Source of the DNA: Haloimpatiens massiliensis | GTDB lineage: Bacteria > Bacillota > Clostridia > Clostridiales > Clostridiaceae | Assembly (NCBI RefSeq): GCF_900184255.1 | Contig: NZ_LT854640.1 | Span: 62,345-126,344 of the forward strand | Direction: 5' to 3' | DNA length: 64,000 nucleotides | In this document: positions 1 through 9,301 of the stretch, in pieces | Numbering within the stretch: the first letter of the stretch is position 1 | Layout: each line of letters begins with the position of its first letter | Notes under the pieces: generated by a model | Database searches by the model: none | What the model saw: only the letters and a program-made list of their open reading frames with translations | What the model was told of the DNA's origin: nothing | Made by a program: the position numbers and the translations under genes

Positions 1-591
1 GTTAAATAAGTCTTTTTCTTCTAGCGGTATTATAGTTGGAAAGTTTAGGGTAGTGTCAGCAGAAGCTATGGCATTACATTCAAAATCCCATCTCTTTATT
101 TTATTTATATCTTTATCGTAAATTCCAATTTTATTTATAAACTCTCCGCCTAAAAGCCTAAGACCCGTTATTAAAGTGCCTCCAACATCTCCAAGTCCAA
201 CTACATTTATATTTAAATGGGATTTATTATTGCATAGAGGTAGAAAATTATAGTTTAATGAGTCATCCCAGTTTGGATATTCTGTATTAATACCAGTAGC
301 CTTACCTTCTTTTATTTTAGAAATTAGCCAATTAGGTGAATTATAATCTTTACTAGATTCCTTTAATATATCCAAGGTTTCTTCTTTTAAATATAATAGT
401 TTTTCATTGTTTATACAAAAACTTCTCCTTGAATTAAGAGGATTAAGTTTAAATAGTACAAAGACCTTCCCATTAAAATTACAACAGTAATCTTCTGAAA
501 CCTTTTTGAAATCTGTTGGTTTTATATTATTATAGTAGTTTATATTATGGTGGCAAACTATTAAATTATTTTTAAAACTATAGTAATGCAT
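1..591 (-). CDS. Rossmann-fold NAD(P)-dependent dehydrogenase-like protein, partial (C-terminus outside the window)
   Basis: I translated this from the minus strand. It starts at ATG 591, has an AGAGGTG ribosome-binding site and stays open to the window edge, giving 197 residues. The first ~130 residues match nothing I recognise. At about residues 135-155 there is a glycine-rich dinucleotide-binding turn (VVGLGDVGGTLITGLRLLGG) followed by an acidic residue near the end of the next strand (IGIYDKD). This is the usual start of a lactate/malate dehydrogenase-like Rossmann fold. The start lies 17 bp after the stop of the 1614-residue gene, so the two are probably one operon. The catalytic half is not visible, so the substrate cannot be inferred. 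Confidence 0.7.
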   Translation of the reverse strand, partial: MHYYSFKNNLIVCHHNINYYNNIKPTDFKKVSEDYCCNFNGKVFVLFKLNPLNSRRSFCINNEKLLYLKEETLDILKESSKDYNSPNWLISKIKEGKATGINTEYPNWDDSLNYNFLPLCNNKSHLNINVVGLGDVGGTLITGLRLLGGEFINKIGIYDKDINKIKRWDFECNAIASADTTLNFPTIIPLEEKDLFN

Positions 592-608
592 AACTACACC
601 TCTTTCTA

Positions 609-3600
609 TTATTTCTTAATCATAGTGCTAAATCTTTCTAAAGTGTCTAATTGATTTTTCAAGTAATGAGAAGGACTTAAATTTAAATCATAAACTATGT
701 CATTTCCAAGTTCGGGGCATCTGGGAATAGTGAATACTTCACCTAAAGACCATAGAGTTAAATTCCTTTTTTCTAATCTGTGAAATTCTTCTTCCAGTAT
801 AGAAAAAATGTATATAGAATTTTCTAGACAGGTTCTAGATAAATTATATATGGCCTCAAAAGATGAATTTTCTATAAAAGATGGATGAGTATAAGGCATT
901 ATAGAATTCACTGAGGGAATTAAATTTCGTGTAGGTTTAACTCCTCTCCAGATAGCATCGCCACCAATAAATGGATATAAGGCGGTTTCGTTAAACCATA
1001 TTTTAAGTCTTGGTATAAAATAAACACTATCCACTTTGTAGCCTTGTATATCCATTAAATCTTTGCCTTTGCCAGACATAATTCCAACTATTATTTTCTG
1101 TATATTTATATTTTCATTCTTAAAAAAAGGATATAGTGCTTTTATTCTATGACCCTTGTGAAGAAGATTATCCACTAGTATAACAGGTCTATTAAAGGAT
1201 TTTATTGTTTTAACTTGATTTTGGAGAGTTAAATAATAAGGAAATTCTCCTATAAAAAAGTTTTTCATATTAGGGTAAAAGTATTTTTCAGTGTGTAGAG
1301 ATTTAGTTATTGTATTAGGTATTATATATCTATCTAATAAGTCGCCATAGGGAACACACATGGAGTCTCCTAGTTTTTTAACTTTTAGCTGTTCTAATGA
1401 CACTTTATTTTCATTACATATTTTTTTTACCATACTACTATAAGTCATATGACAGTGGAAAGATAATACAAGTTCTCCAGGATATAATTTTGTTAAGGCT
1501 TTTTGAAGAGTTTTTCTACTACTTATTAGGATATTCTTAATTTTTAAGTTATTTCTAAAGGGTTCCTTTAATAGATTTTCCATATCCAAATTTATTATAT
1601 ATGGATTATTCATATTAACCACTAAAGTTGAAGCTTTATTTGAAGAAGAAATTTCTATAAAACCTTGAAGCTTCAAAATATCGTATATATTTTGAGAGAA
1701 AGTTTTAGTTGTGACACATCTATATACGGCATACTGATAATCCTTTGATATACAAAAGGCTAAGGTCTCCGTAATTAAAATTTGTTCTAAGTAAGATATT
1801 TTGTCTCTATTTTCTACATATATATTATCTATTAAAATTATCCTGCCTAAACTATGTTCTCTTAAGTATTCTGAAAGTTCCATGTCCTTTAAATCCCCAT
1901 AAAGCATACTTGAGCGAAGCCAATAGAAACTAGAAAATCCCAGAATATTTTTGGTTTTTCTGTCTCTTAAAATAAGTATTCTTGAAGAAGGTTTTTGGAA
2001 TAAATGGTGAAAATATTTATCTATTTCTTCTGGAGAAAGATTAATAAAATTTTTAAATTCGTCTAATATATGTGCACTTAAGTTTTCAACTATTTCTACA
2101 TCTATTGAGTAGTATTCCATAAAGTTTTTATCATCAGGTTCCTTTTGATAAAATCCATATTTATATATATACTGCTCTGTTAGGGGATCAACTAATGTAG
2201 AAATATCCCTACTTTCATCGATACAACTTCTTATTTGAGTAGAACTTATATTAGAAAATTGTTTTGGTAATTTTAATATAGTAAATTCATCTAAAATATC
2301 TTTAGCGTAATTTTCTAATTTTTTAGTATTTCCTCTTAAAAAAATGATGTGAGGAATTTTACAAAGTATACTTTTCTTTTTATAGCTAGAAGCATTTAAA
2401 AGTACATCACTACCTATGGCTATGTGAACTTTGGAATTTTTAAAGCTTTCTTTTAAAGTTTTTAGGTTTTCTTTATTAGCTATATTTATTTGAAAATTGT
2501 CAGGATAAACATATATATCTAATTCATCTGATATAGACATTTCTATTATTTTTTTTCTAAGTAAATTAGGTAAGGTTCTTTTAGACCAAGAAAATTCATC
2601 TACATTTAGATAAACTTCAAATCCCATGTCTCTTATATGTTTTGCTATTTCTTTGTGGCTTAGTGAAAAAGGGTCAAAAGTTCCTGGAAAAAAGGCTATA
2701 TTATTCTTAATAGGTAGCTCTAAAGAACCATTTTGAAAGATACATTCACTAATAAATCTATATAAATTATTTAGTACAATGGAATTAGTAAAGAATGATA
2801 AATCATTTTGGTTATTAAAGTCCATAAGAGTCAATAATTTTTTACTAGTAGATTTAAATATAAAGACTTTTTCCTGTAAAGATAATATTTTGGAATAGAA
2901 TATATCTGAGCCATATGAAGTTAAAGAAGCTTGTTTTACAAGAGGCTCGTAATCTCCTACACCATTTAATATAATGCAAAGCATTTTTATAAGTCTAGCA
3001 GTAAATATACCTTCCTTTTCATTAGATACATCTTTATATAAAGGGTAATTAGAAATAGAAGTGCTTACAGTTTTAATAAGTAATGTTTTTATATTAGGCT
3101 TTGCACTTTTTATTTTAAGGCTTAAATCGTCAATTACTTCGTCTAGCTCTTTAGGTTTAAGGTATAATATTGCTATACCTAAATATTTAGGTATGTATTC
3201 TGTAAAACGATGTCCTTCTATTTCTAGTGCACGTAAAAGTTCAACACACACTTCATTTTTTTCTGATATAGACAAATAAGGGAGAAGTTTTAAAATAGAC
3301 TCTCCAGCTTTATTTCTAACTATTTCACTATCACTTACTTTAAGTAAATTACAAAAATGAAGACAGGTATGAAGCCCTTCGGTTCTTATATGTTCTAAAG
3401 CTTCTGCAAGCAATATATCTATTTGAATTTTTTTATTTATCCAACTGGTAGCTGTTTTTAAATTACTTAAGAATATATTCTGTATATGTTCACTAGTATA
3501 GTGTGGGTTTTTCTTATAAGAATTTCCCCATGAATTTAAGTTAAAAAGTTTTTTCAACTTAAATACTAACAGAGTTTCAGAAGCAGTTTTAAATAAGTCT

Positions 3601-5453
3601 TTGCTATTTTCTAATTTATTTTTTAAATTATTTTTTAAATTATTTTGGAAAGGCATTTTTACTAGTAGGTTGTAGCAAGCCTCTAAACTGCATAATCTAC
3701 AAGTTATATCATTATTATTTAAGGAATTTAAAATAAAGTTAAAAAGTATTTCTACATCTTCATCATAGGGTGTTATTGGTATATATTTACTCATTTCTAA
3801 AAGTATTATTTGAAGATTTAAATTTTTATTATTAAAATTTTTATAGAAAGATATAATGACTTCTCTATATCTTAGTAACATATTTTCTTTTGAATGTGTG
3901 AAAAGAGAATTTACCATAGCTATGGAGCTTTCCATAATCCAATTTTTATGCTTAGGAATAAATTTATATCCAGGATATAAAAGAGAATCCATACATTCTT
4001 GTAATATTCCTATACTCCAAGTATAATTTAGCTTAACATCTTCTGGTAGGTCTTTTCTGTACTCTTCATCTAAATTTGAAATTAAAGAGCCTATGAGTTG
4101 AGCACAGTGTTTTCTTATGTCATCTTCTACATGTATTAAATTTTCATAAAGAAACTTTATTGTTTGTATCTTTTGGTTTCCCGTTAAATAAGTTGAATAT
4201 TCCTCTAAAATTCTTATGTATTGTCTTAACTTTTTCCAGTCTTTTTCACTTCGTGCCATATCTAATATGTTATCTAGGGAATACTCATCTCTTAATTTAT
4301 ACATAAGATTTATATTGTGTTCTATAGATAAAAATTTTAATTTTTTACATATATCATTTCCTTGGAGTAATGAATAATTATGGAGCCTTTTTTCTATATA
4401 AGGGCTATTCTGATGATCTAGGTTTATATTAACACCTAAGTATATTAAATAAGCTTCAAAGTCTTTTAACTTACCATAGACTTTTTTATATCTTTTTTCT
4501 TTAGCTTCATCTAAATTTTCTAATTTATTTAGTATTACATTAAAAGAATCTTTAAGAGAGAGAATACTCATTTTTAGACTATTATTTTCTATAATATTTT
4601 TCACTCTAAAATCGCAATAGATTAAGATTAAAGATTCTAAGGATAGATTTTCCAGTTCTAAATCCCAAGTGGAATGATTTATGGCAATGTTTCTTATGTA
4701 GTCTATGCCGTGCTTCTTAAACCATATGTCTGTATAATAATAGTGAAGTCTAGGAACTTTTTTTAGTTCCTGTTGTCTGCAGCCATACTTACCTATATCA
4801 TGGCCAGCAGCAGCACCAGAAACTCTACCTAAATCTATAGGTATGTCTAAATCCTTAAGTTGACGGGCTATATGCAACGATAGATAGTGTACCCCACAGA
4901 TATGGTCTAATGTATTAAATCCCACTACTTCTTTGTTTAATTTCATCATTTCATATAAGTAATCTTTTTTAAAGGCCTTTAAAAAGGTATTATATTCTTC
5001 TGGTCTTTCTAGAGCTTTTTTTTCTTGGGAGGACAAAAATATTAAGGGATAAAGACTTTGAAAAGAATTGTTTTTGCAGTATTTTTCATATTCATTAATA
5101 ACTTTAAAAATCCTAAGAAATATTCCGCAAAATAGCGAAAAGCCTTCAGAAAAATCTTCATTTACTGCATTTGGAAAAGACTTTTTCAAGGTGAACTTAT
5201 AAATTTTTTCTAATATAAAATTTTTGTTTTCTAAACTTATACAATCTGTCATCATATTTTCACATAAAACCACAGTAGTTTTGGCAGAAAAGTCCATGTT
5301 ATCTACCATATATTTTAATGTTTCTAAATATTTTTCATTGTTTGTGCAGTTATATATAATATCTTCTTTTAATCCCATTCTAGTTAACCATCTAGTGCTA
5401 GTTAGCTTTTTATTTATATCTGCATATAAAGTGTTAAAAGAAAGTATTTTCAT
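609..5453 (-). CDS. Giant multidomain protein: HD hydrolase, helical repeats, NadD-type nucleotidyltransferase, GNAT, phosphoribosyltransferase-like end
   Basis: 1614 residues with AGGAGGA before ATG 5453. Residues ~180-290 form an HD phosphohydrolase-like domain (H184, the pair HD at 218-219 in AAAGHDIGKYG, H260). Residues ~400-850 are leucine-rich helices resembling HEAT repeats. Residues ~915-1080 form a nucleotidyltransferase domain with FFPGTFDPFSLSHKE (a T/HxxH-type motif) and ISSTQIRS, as in NadD/cytidylyltransferases. Residues ~1110-1265 look like a GNAT fold. Residues ~1300-1530 contain PVILVDNLLHKGHRI, resembling a PRPP-binding loop. No signal peptide, so it is cytosolic. It is co-transcribed with the Rossmann protein downstream. 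Each domain call is by motif only; the combined function is unknown. It may act on a nucleotide or NAD-like metabolite (inference). Confidence 0.8.
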   Translation of the reverse strand: MKILSFNTLYADINKKLTSTRWLTRMGLKEDIIYNCTNNEKYLETLKYMVDNMDFSAKTTVVLCENMMTDCISLENKNFILEKIYKFTLKKSFPNAVNEDFSEGFSLFCGIFLRIFKVINEYEKYCKNNSFQSLYPLIFLSSQEKKALERPEEYNTFLKAFKKDYLYEMMKLNKEVVGFNTLDHICGVHYLSLHIARQLKDLDIPIDLGRVSGAAAGHDIGKYGCRQQELKKVPRLHYYYTDIWFKKHGIDYIRNIAINHSTWDLELENLSLESLILIYCDFRVKNIIENNSLKMSILSLKDSFNVILNKLENLDEAKEKRYKKVYGKLKDFEAYLIYLGVNINLDHQNSPYIEKRLHNYSLLQGNDICKKLKFLSIEHNINLMYKLRDEYSLDNILDMARSEKDWKKLRQYIRILEEYSTYLTGNQKIQTIKFLYENLIHVEDDIRKHCAQLIGSLISNLDEEYRKDLPEDVKLNYTWSIGILQECMDSLLYPGYKFIPKHKNWIMESSIAMVNSLFTHSKENMLLRYREVIISFYKNFNNKNLNLQIILLEMSKYIPITPYDEDVEILFNFILNSLNNNDITCRLCSLEACYNLLVKMPFQNNLKNNLKNKLENSKDLFKTASETLLVFKLKKLFNLNSWGNSYKKNPHYTSEHIQNIFLSNLKTATSWINKKIQIDILLAEALEHIRTEGLHTCLHFCNLLKVSDSEIVRNKAGESILKLLPYLSISEKNEVCVELLRALEIEGHRFTEYIPKYLGIAILYLKPKELDEVIDDLSLKIKSAKPNIKTLLIKTVSTSISNYPLYKDVSNEKEGIFTARLIKMLCIILNGVGDYEPLVKQASLTSYGSDIFYSKILSLQEKVFIFKSTSKKLLTLMDFNNQNDLSFFTNSIVLNNLYRFISECIFQNGSLELPIKNNIAFFPGTFDPFSLSHKEIAKHIRDMGFEVYLNVDEFSWSKRTLPNLLRKKIIEMSISDELDIYVYPDNFQINIANKENLKTLKESFKNSKVHIAIGSDVLLNASSYKKKSILCKIPHIIFLRGNTKKLENYAKDILDEFTILKLPKQFSNISSTQIRSCIDESRDISTLVDPLTEQYIYKYGFYQKEPDDKNFMEYYSIDVEIVENLSAHILDEFKNFINLSPEEIDKYFHHLFQKPSSRILILRDRKTKNILGFSSFYWLRSSMLYGDLKDMELSEYLREHSLGRIILIDNIYVENRDKISYLEQILITETLAFCISKDYQYAVYRCVTTKTFSQNIYDILKLQGFIEISSSNKASTLVVNMNNPYIINLDMENLLKEPFRNNLKIKNILISSRKTLQKALTKLYPGELVLSFHCHMTYSSMVKKICNENKVSLEQLKVKKLGDSMCVPYGDLLDRYIIPNTITKSLHTEKYFYPNMKNFFIGEFPYYLTLQNQVKTIKSFNRPVILVDNLLHKGHRIKALYPFFKNENINIQKIIVGIMSGKGKDLMDIQGYKVDSVYFIPRLKIWFNETALYPFIGGDAIWRGVKPTRNLIPSVNSIMPYTHPSFIENSSFEAIYNLSRTCLENSIYIFSILEEEFHRLEKRNLTLWSLGEVFTIPRCPELGNDIVYDLNLSPSHYLKNQLDTLERFSTMIKK

Positions 5454-5660
5454 TTATATCCTCCTAAAACATGTATTATAAACAATTATATACTTATGTA
5501 TTGTTTTTTTATAGGGGATTTTATAAAAATATAATAATACAATGCTCAATGGATGAATGAACAAATATCAGTTTTAAAAAATCTTCATTAAAATCTGTAA
5601 TGATAATTAAAAATTCATCAATAATAATTGAGTATTGAGCATTGAAAATTTATCATTGCT

Positions 5661-6140
5661 TCATTCCATGTCATTAGGGAGTAAATATTTGCAAAAATTA
5701 TATAAATTATACCCTTTGTACATTTTAGTCATGTCTATATAGTCCATTGGATATTCTCCATCCCAAGGAAATACTGAAATATATTGTTCGTTATACACAT
5801 TTATAACAAATTTATCTTCATCTAAATTAAAAAACATTTTATACTGTGGTTTTTCAGGAAGTCTTAAAGGTTTCTTTATGAAATACTTTTTATCTAGGGA
5901 ATTCATAAAATTTAGTATAGTACTTATATCTTCTTCTTTTAATTCTTTAACTTTATAAAAATTAGTATCTAGAATGGTTATTTTATATTTATTGCTTAAA
6001 GATATGCTGTTTGCAAGTTCAGAAAAATAGTAATCATCTCTGGTTTTTTCATGATTGAGTTTTATATAATTACATGCAGCTAATGTAAATGAAAGTACTA
6101 CTAATAAACAAAAGAGAAAAGATTTAATAGTATTCTTCAT
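5661..6140 (-). CDS. Putative lipoprotein of unknown function
   Basis: 159 residues. The N-terminus is a lipoprotein signal peptide: a charged MKNTIKS, a hydrophobic core, and a lipobox LAAC with the cysteine at about residue 23. It should therefore be lipidated and anchored on the outer face of the membrane. The mature part (~136 residues) is polar and I recognise no domain. The start is supported by AGGAGGA about 8 bp upstream of ATG 6140. It stands alone between the 1614-residue gene and the divergent activase cluster. The spacer on its 3' side (5454-5660) holds only AT-rich sequence with a weak 10-bp inverted repeat. Confidence 0.75.
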   Translation of the reverse strand: MKNTIKSFLFCLLVVLSFTLAACNYIKLNHEKTRDDYYFSELANSISLSNKYKITILDTNFYKVKELKEEDISTILNFMNSLDKKYFIKKPLRLPEKPQYKMFFNLDEDKFVINVYNEQYISVFPWDGEYPMDYIDMTKMYKGYNLYNFCKYLLPNDME

Positions 6141-6280
6141 AACAAATTCCTCCTACTATTTCTATGTTAAAATATGATTTAAAAAAATTTTTTATTACAT
6201 TATGTAGTGCGAATGTATATTTTTTTTAATAAATGTCCATTAATTAAACATATAGAATTATGAGAAAGAGGGGGATAATA

Positions 6281-7219
6281 TTGAGGATAGGTATTCCTAA
6301 AGGATTATTGTATTATAAGTATGAAATATTTATGAAAACTTTTTTTGAAGAATTAGGTTGTGAAGTTATAGTATCTCCAAATACTAATAAAGAAATATTA
6401 AATTTAGGGGTTAAATATGCAGTAGATGAAGCTTGCGTGCCTATTAAGGTATTTCATGGCCATGTGGCATATATAAAAGATTCTTGTGATTTTATGCTTA
6501 TACCTAGGATCATGAGACTTTACCCTAGAGAATTTATATGTCCTAAATTTTGTGGACTTCCAGAGATGATAAAAAATAGTATACCGCATATGCCTCCTAT
6601 AACTGAGGGAGAAATTTATGCTTATGATGAAAAAAAGTTTTTTAAATATTTAAATGACGTTGGAAAGAATATTACTAGGGACAAAAGAAAAATTTATAAA
6701 GCTTATGAAAAAGCTGTAGCACTTCAAAAGGATCATAAAACAATTGTTACTAATATTAATCAGAATATGAAAATAGCATTACTAGGTCATCCATATAATG
6801 TACAGGATAGTTTTATGAATATGAATATTGTAAAGAAACTTAATAAACTAGGAGTGGGGATTATTACAGAGGAAAATCTTCAAGATGAAGACATTAATAA
6901 ATACTCAAAGGAACTTCTAAAAAGACCTTTTTGGACATTTGCTAGAAAATCTTATGGCTGTGCAGTTAAGCTGTGGGAAAGTAAAGAAATTAATGGAATA
7001 ATTTATCTATCATCCTTTGCTTGTGGGATAGATTCTGTAGTTATAGAACTTATAAAAGATAAAATAGGAGAATTTCCTTTCTTGATATTAAAAATAGATG
7101 AACAAACAGGAGAAGGGGGATTTAATACTAGAGTAGAGGCTTTTGTGGACATGATAGAAAGGAGAAAGAAATATGAAGATAACATTTCCCCATCTAGGGA
7201 ACGCTTACATTGCAGCTAA
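6281..7219 (+). CDS. Acyl-CoA dehydratase activase-related protein (DUF2229-like), first of three
   Basis: 312 residues from TTG 6281. This start is preferred over ATG 6260 because GAGGGGG lies 6-7 bp before it and family members begin with a sequence like MRIGIPKGLLYYKYEIF. The protein resembles the CoA enzyme activase-associated family (DUF2229/COG3580-3581), whose members accompany BadF/HgdC-type ATPases. Conserved cysteines sit in DEACVPIKVFHGH, ICPKFCG and SFACGIDS and could hold an Fe-S cluster (inference). It overlaps the next gene by 47 bp, so translation is probably coupled. No 2-hydroxyacyl-CoA dehydratase subunits lie nearby, so the partner enzyme is unknown. The last residues are encoded inside the first copy of the 48-bp tandem repeat. 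Confidence 0.8.
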   Translation: MRIGIPKGLLYYKYEIFMKTFFEELGCEVIVSPNTNKEILNLGVKYAVDEACVPIKVFHGHVAYIKDSCDFMLIPRIMRLYPREFICPKFCGLPEMIKNSIPHMPPITEGEIYAYDEKKFFKYLNDVGKNITRDKRKIYKAYEKAVALQKDHKTIVTNINQNMKIALLGHPYNVQDSFMNMNIVKKLNKLGVGIITEENLQDEDINKYSKELLKRPFWTFARKSYGCAVKLWESKEINGIIYLSSFACGIDSVVIELIKDKIGEFPFLILKIDEQTGEGGFNTRVEAFVDMIERRKKYEDNISPSRERLHCS

Positions 7220-7266
7220 TATGAAGATAACATTTCCCCATCTAGGGAACGCTTACATTGCAGCTA
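7171..7266 (+). repeat. Exact 48-bp tandem duplication at a gene junction
   Basis: Positions 7171-7218 and 7219-7266 are identical, 48 bp each. The unit includes the ATG and first ~15 codons of the second activase gene and the stop codon of the first. Because 48 is a multiple of three, the second gene stays in frame and its product begins with the same 16-residue segment twice (MKITFPHLGNAYIAA plus N or K). Only the first ATG (7173) has a good ribosome-binding site (AAAGGAGAAAG). The lack of any substitution suggests a recent event or an assembly artefact. Confidence 0.95.
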
Positions 7267-8312
7267 AAATGTTTTTTGATGAAATAGGTGTAGATTATGT
7301 AGTTCCGCCCCTTAGTAATAGGGAAGCTTTAAAAATAGGAGCACTATATTCACCAGAGGAGATGTGCTTGCCCTTTAAGATAATGATAGGAAATTATATT
7401 CAAGCTATAGAAAAAGGAGCAGACACAGTTATAATAGTTGGAAGTTGTGGCCCCTGCAGATTTGGAGAGTATTGTGAGCTTCAGCTAAAACTGTTAAGAA
7501 GATTAGGTTATGATATAAAGTTTATAGTACTGGATCATCCAGGAGATATAGGAATGAAGGAGCTTTTAGCGCGAGGAGGTCAAATAATCCAAAGTAGCTC
7601 TAAGAGTAACGGAGAAAAGATAAGATTAGGGCTTAAAGCCCTTAGGGGAATAAATTTAATGGATGAAATAGAAGCTAAAGCACACTATTATGCAGGATAT
7701 GAAGTTAATAAAGGGGAATGTAAAAGATTACTTCAAAATTGCAGAAAACATGTGGTAGAGGCAGAAAATATAAATACAGCGTTAAATACACTTAAGGAAT
7801 ATAGAAATAAAATATGTGGCATAAAAATGGATAAAAATAAAAAACCTTTAAAAATTTCAATTATTGGAGAAATTTATACAGTAATAGAACCATTTTCAAA
7901 CTTATATCTAGAAGATAAACTCATGGATTATGGTGTTAGCAGCAGCAGAACTTTAACTCCCAGTTGGTGGGTTAAAGATGCAGCTTTAAAAAATTTTAAA
8001 TTAAATTCTATTAGTATAAGAAAAGCCTCTAGGGAATATCTACCTTTATACATAGGAGGTCATGCTAGAGAATGCATCGGAGAGGCGGTTTTAGCCAGTA
8101 GAAATGGATTTGATGGAGCAATTCAATTATTTCCTATGGGGTGTATGCCTGAAATAGTGAGTAAGGCAATACTACCTAATATATCAAAGGATAAAGATTT
8201 CCCGATAATGACTTTAGTGCTAGACGAGATGACTGGGCAAAATGGTTATATAACTAGAATAGAAGCTTTTTTAGATCTTTTGGAGAGGAGAAGAGAAAGA
8301 TGTATCATTTAG
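7173..8312 (+). CDS. Acyl-CoA dehydratase activase-related protein (DUF2229-like), second of three
   Basis: 379 residues from ATG 7173, with AAAGGAG upstream. The N-terminus is duplicated by the 48-bp tandem repeat; without it the protein would start at ATG 7221 and be 363 residues. Family features are YVVPPLSNREALKIG, a cysteine at EEMCLPFK, the cysteine cluster GSCGPCRFGEYCE, and GGHARECIGEA. These belong to the protein family found beside BadF/HgdC ATPases and probably bind a metal cluster (inference). It overlaps the activase ATPase gene by 13 bp, consistent with one operon. Whether the extra 16 residues are tolerated cannot be judged from sequence. Confidence 0.8.
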   Translation: MKITFPHLGNAYIAANMKITFPHLGNAYIAAKMFFDEIGVDYVVPPLSNREALKIGALYSPEEMCLPFKIMIGNYIQAIEKGADTVIIVGSCGPCRFGEYCELQLKLLRRLGYDIKFIVLDHPGDIGMKELLARGGQIIQSSSKSNGEKIRLGLKALRGINLMDEIEAKAHYYAGYEVNKGECKRLLQNCRKHVVEAENINTALNTLKEYRNKICGIKMDKNKKPLKISIIGEIYTVIEPFSNLYLEDKLMDYGVSSSRTLTPSWWVKDAALKNFKLNSISIRKASREYLPLYIGGHARECIGEAVLASRNGFDGAIQLFPMGCMPEIVSKAILPNISKDKDFPIMTLVLDEMTGQNGYITRIEAFLDLLERRRERCII

Positions 8313-9259
8313 GTATAGATGTAGGGTCTGTAAGTACGGACATAGTTATGCTAGATGAAAATATGGAGATTATTGAAAAAATATATTTAAGAACAAAAGG
8401 AAGGCCTATAAGGGCTATTCAGCAAGGATTTAATATGCTTAAGGACAAATATGGAAATGAGGAAATTAAATCCGTAGGAACCACAGGTAGTGGTAGAACC
8501 ATAGCGGGGTTTTTAGTAGGAGCAGATTCAGTTAAAAATGAAATAACTGCTCATGCAGTAGCAGCATTAGAATTGGATAAAGGAGTAAGAACAATTTTAG
8601 AAATAGGTGGTCAGGACTCTAAAATAATAATTTTAAAAGATGGTATAGTTACTGATTTTGCAATGAATACTGTATGCGCGGCAGGTACTGGTTCTTTTTT
8701 AGATAGACAGGCAGAGAGATTAGAGATACCTATAGAGAGATTTGGAGAATATGCCTTAAAGTCTAAAACACCCGTGAGAATAGCTGGAAGATGTGCTGTT
8801 TTTGCAGAATCTGATATGACACATAAGCAGCAACTAGGTTATGATCCTTCAGATATAATAATGGGATTATGTGAGGCATTGGTTAGAAATTATCTTAATA
8901 ATGTAGGAAAGGGAAAAGAAATAGAATCCAAGATATTTTTTCAAGGAGGAGTGGCAGCAAATATAGGCATGAAGGAAGCCTTTGAGAGAGCTTTGCAGAA
9001 GGAAGTTGTTATACCTCCATATTATGATGTAATGGGTTCTATAGGAGCTGCAATTATAGGAAAAGAAACTTTAAACAAGAAAAAAACTAAAACAAATTTT
9101 AAAGGATTTAATATAGCAGATAGTAAGGTGGTATCTGAAAGCTTTCAGTGTAAGGGTTGTGCAAATAGGTGTGAAGTGGTTAAAATTTTAGAAAATGATA
9201 AGGAAATAGGTTGTTTTGGAGATATGTGCGGAAAATGGACTGAAAGATTAGTAGTGTAG
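8300..9259 (+). CDS. BadF/BadG/HgdC-type ATPase, acyl-CoA dehydratase activase
   Basis: 319 residues. The fold is the ASKHA ATPase type: GIDVGSVSTDIVML (phosphate 1), GTTGSGR, EIGGQDSKII, and FQGGVAANIGMKEA near the end. The two cysteines that bridge the [4Fe-4S] cluster of dimeric HgdC are present in NTVCAAGTGSF and GRCAVFAESD. Such proteins use ATP to push one low-potential electron into a 2-hydroxyacyl-CoA dehydratase or benzoyl-CoA reductase. A C-terminal extension carries four or more cysteines (KGCANRCE, GCFGDMCGKW). No target enzyme lies nearby, so this is an orphan activase cluster with the two upstream genes. Confidence 0.88.
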   Translation: MYHLGIDVGSVSTDIVMLDENMEIIEKIYLRTKGRPIRAIQQGFNMLKDKYGNEEIKSVGTTGSGRTIAGFLVGADSVKNEITAHAVAALELDKGVRTILEIGGQDSKIIILKDGIVTDFAMNTVCAAGTGSFLDRQAERLEIPIERFGEYALKSKTPVRIAGRCAVFAESDMTHKQQLGYDPSDIIMGLCEALVRNYLNNVGKGKEIESKIFFQGGVAANIGMKEAFERALQKEVVIPPYYDVMGSIGAAIIGKETLNKKKTKTNFKGFNIADSKVVSESFQCKGCANRCEVVKILENDKEIGCFGDMCGKWTERLVV

Positions 9260-9301
9260 TTGTGCTATAATTATTGCATAATATTACTAGAAGGTGATTA
9301 T

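Noticed and set aside
3061..3279. Short plus-strand frames inside the 1614-residue gene
   Set aside because: Shadow frames of a clearly coding minus-strand gene.
5541..5643. AATGCTCAAT and ATTGAGCATT inverted repeat
   Set aside because: Only 10 bp with ~83 bp between in AT-rich DNA; could be chance or an eroded repeat.
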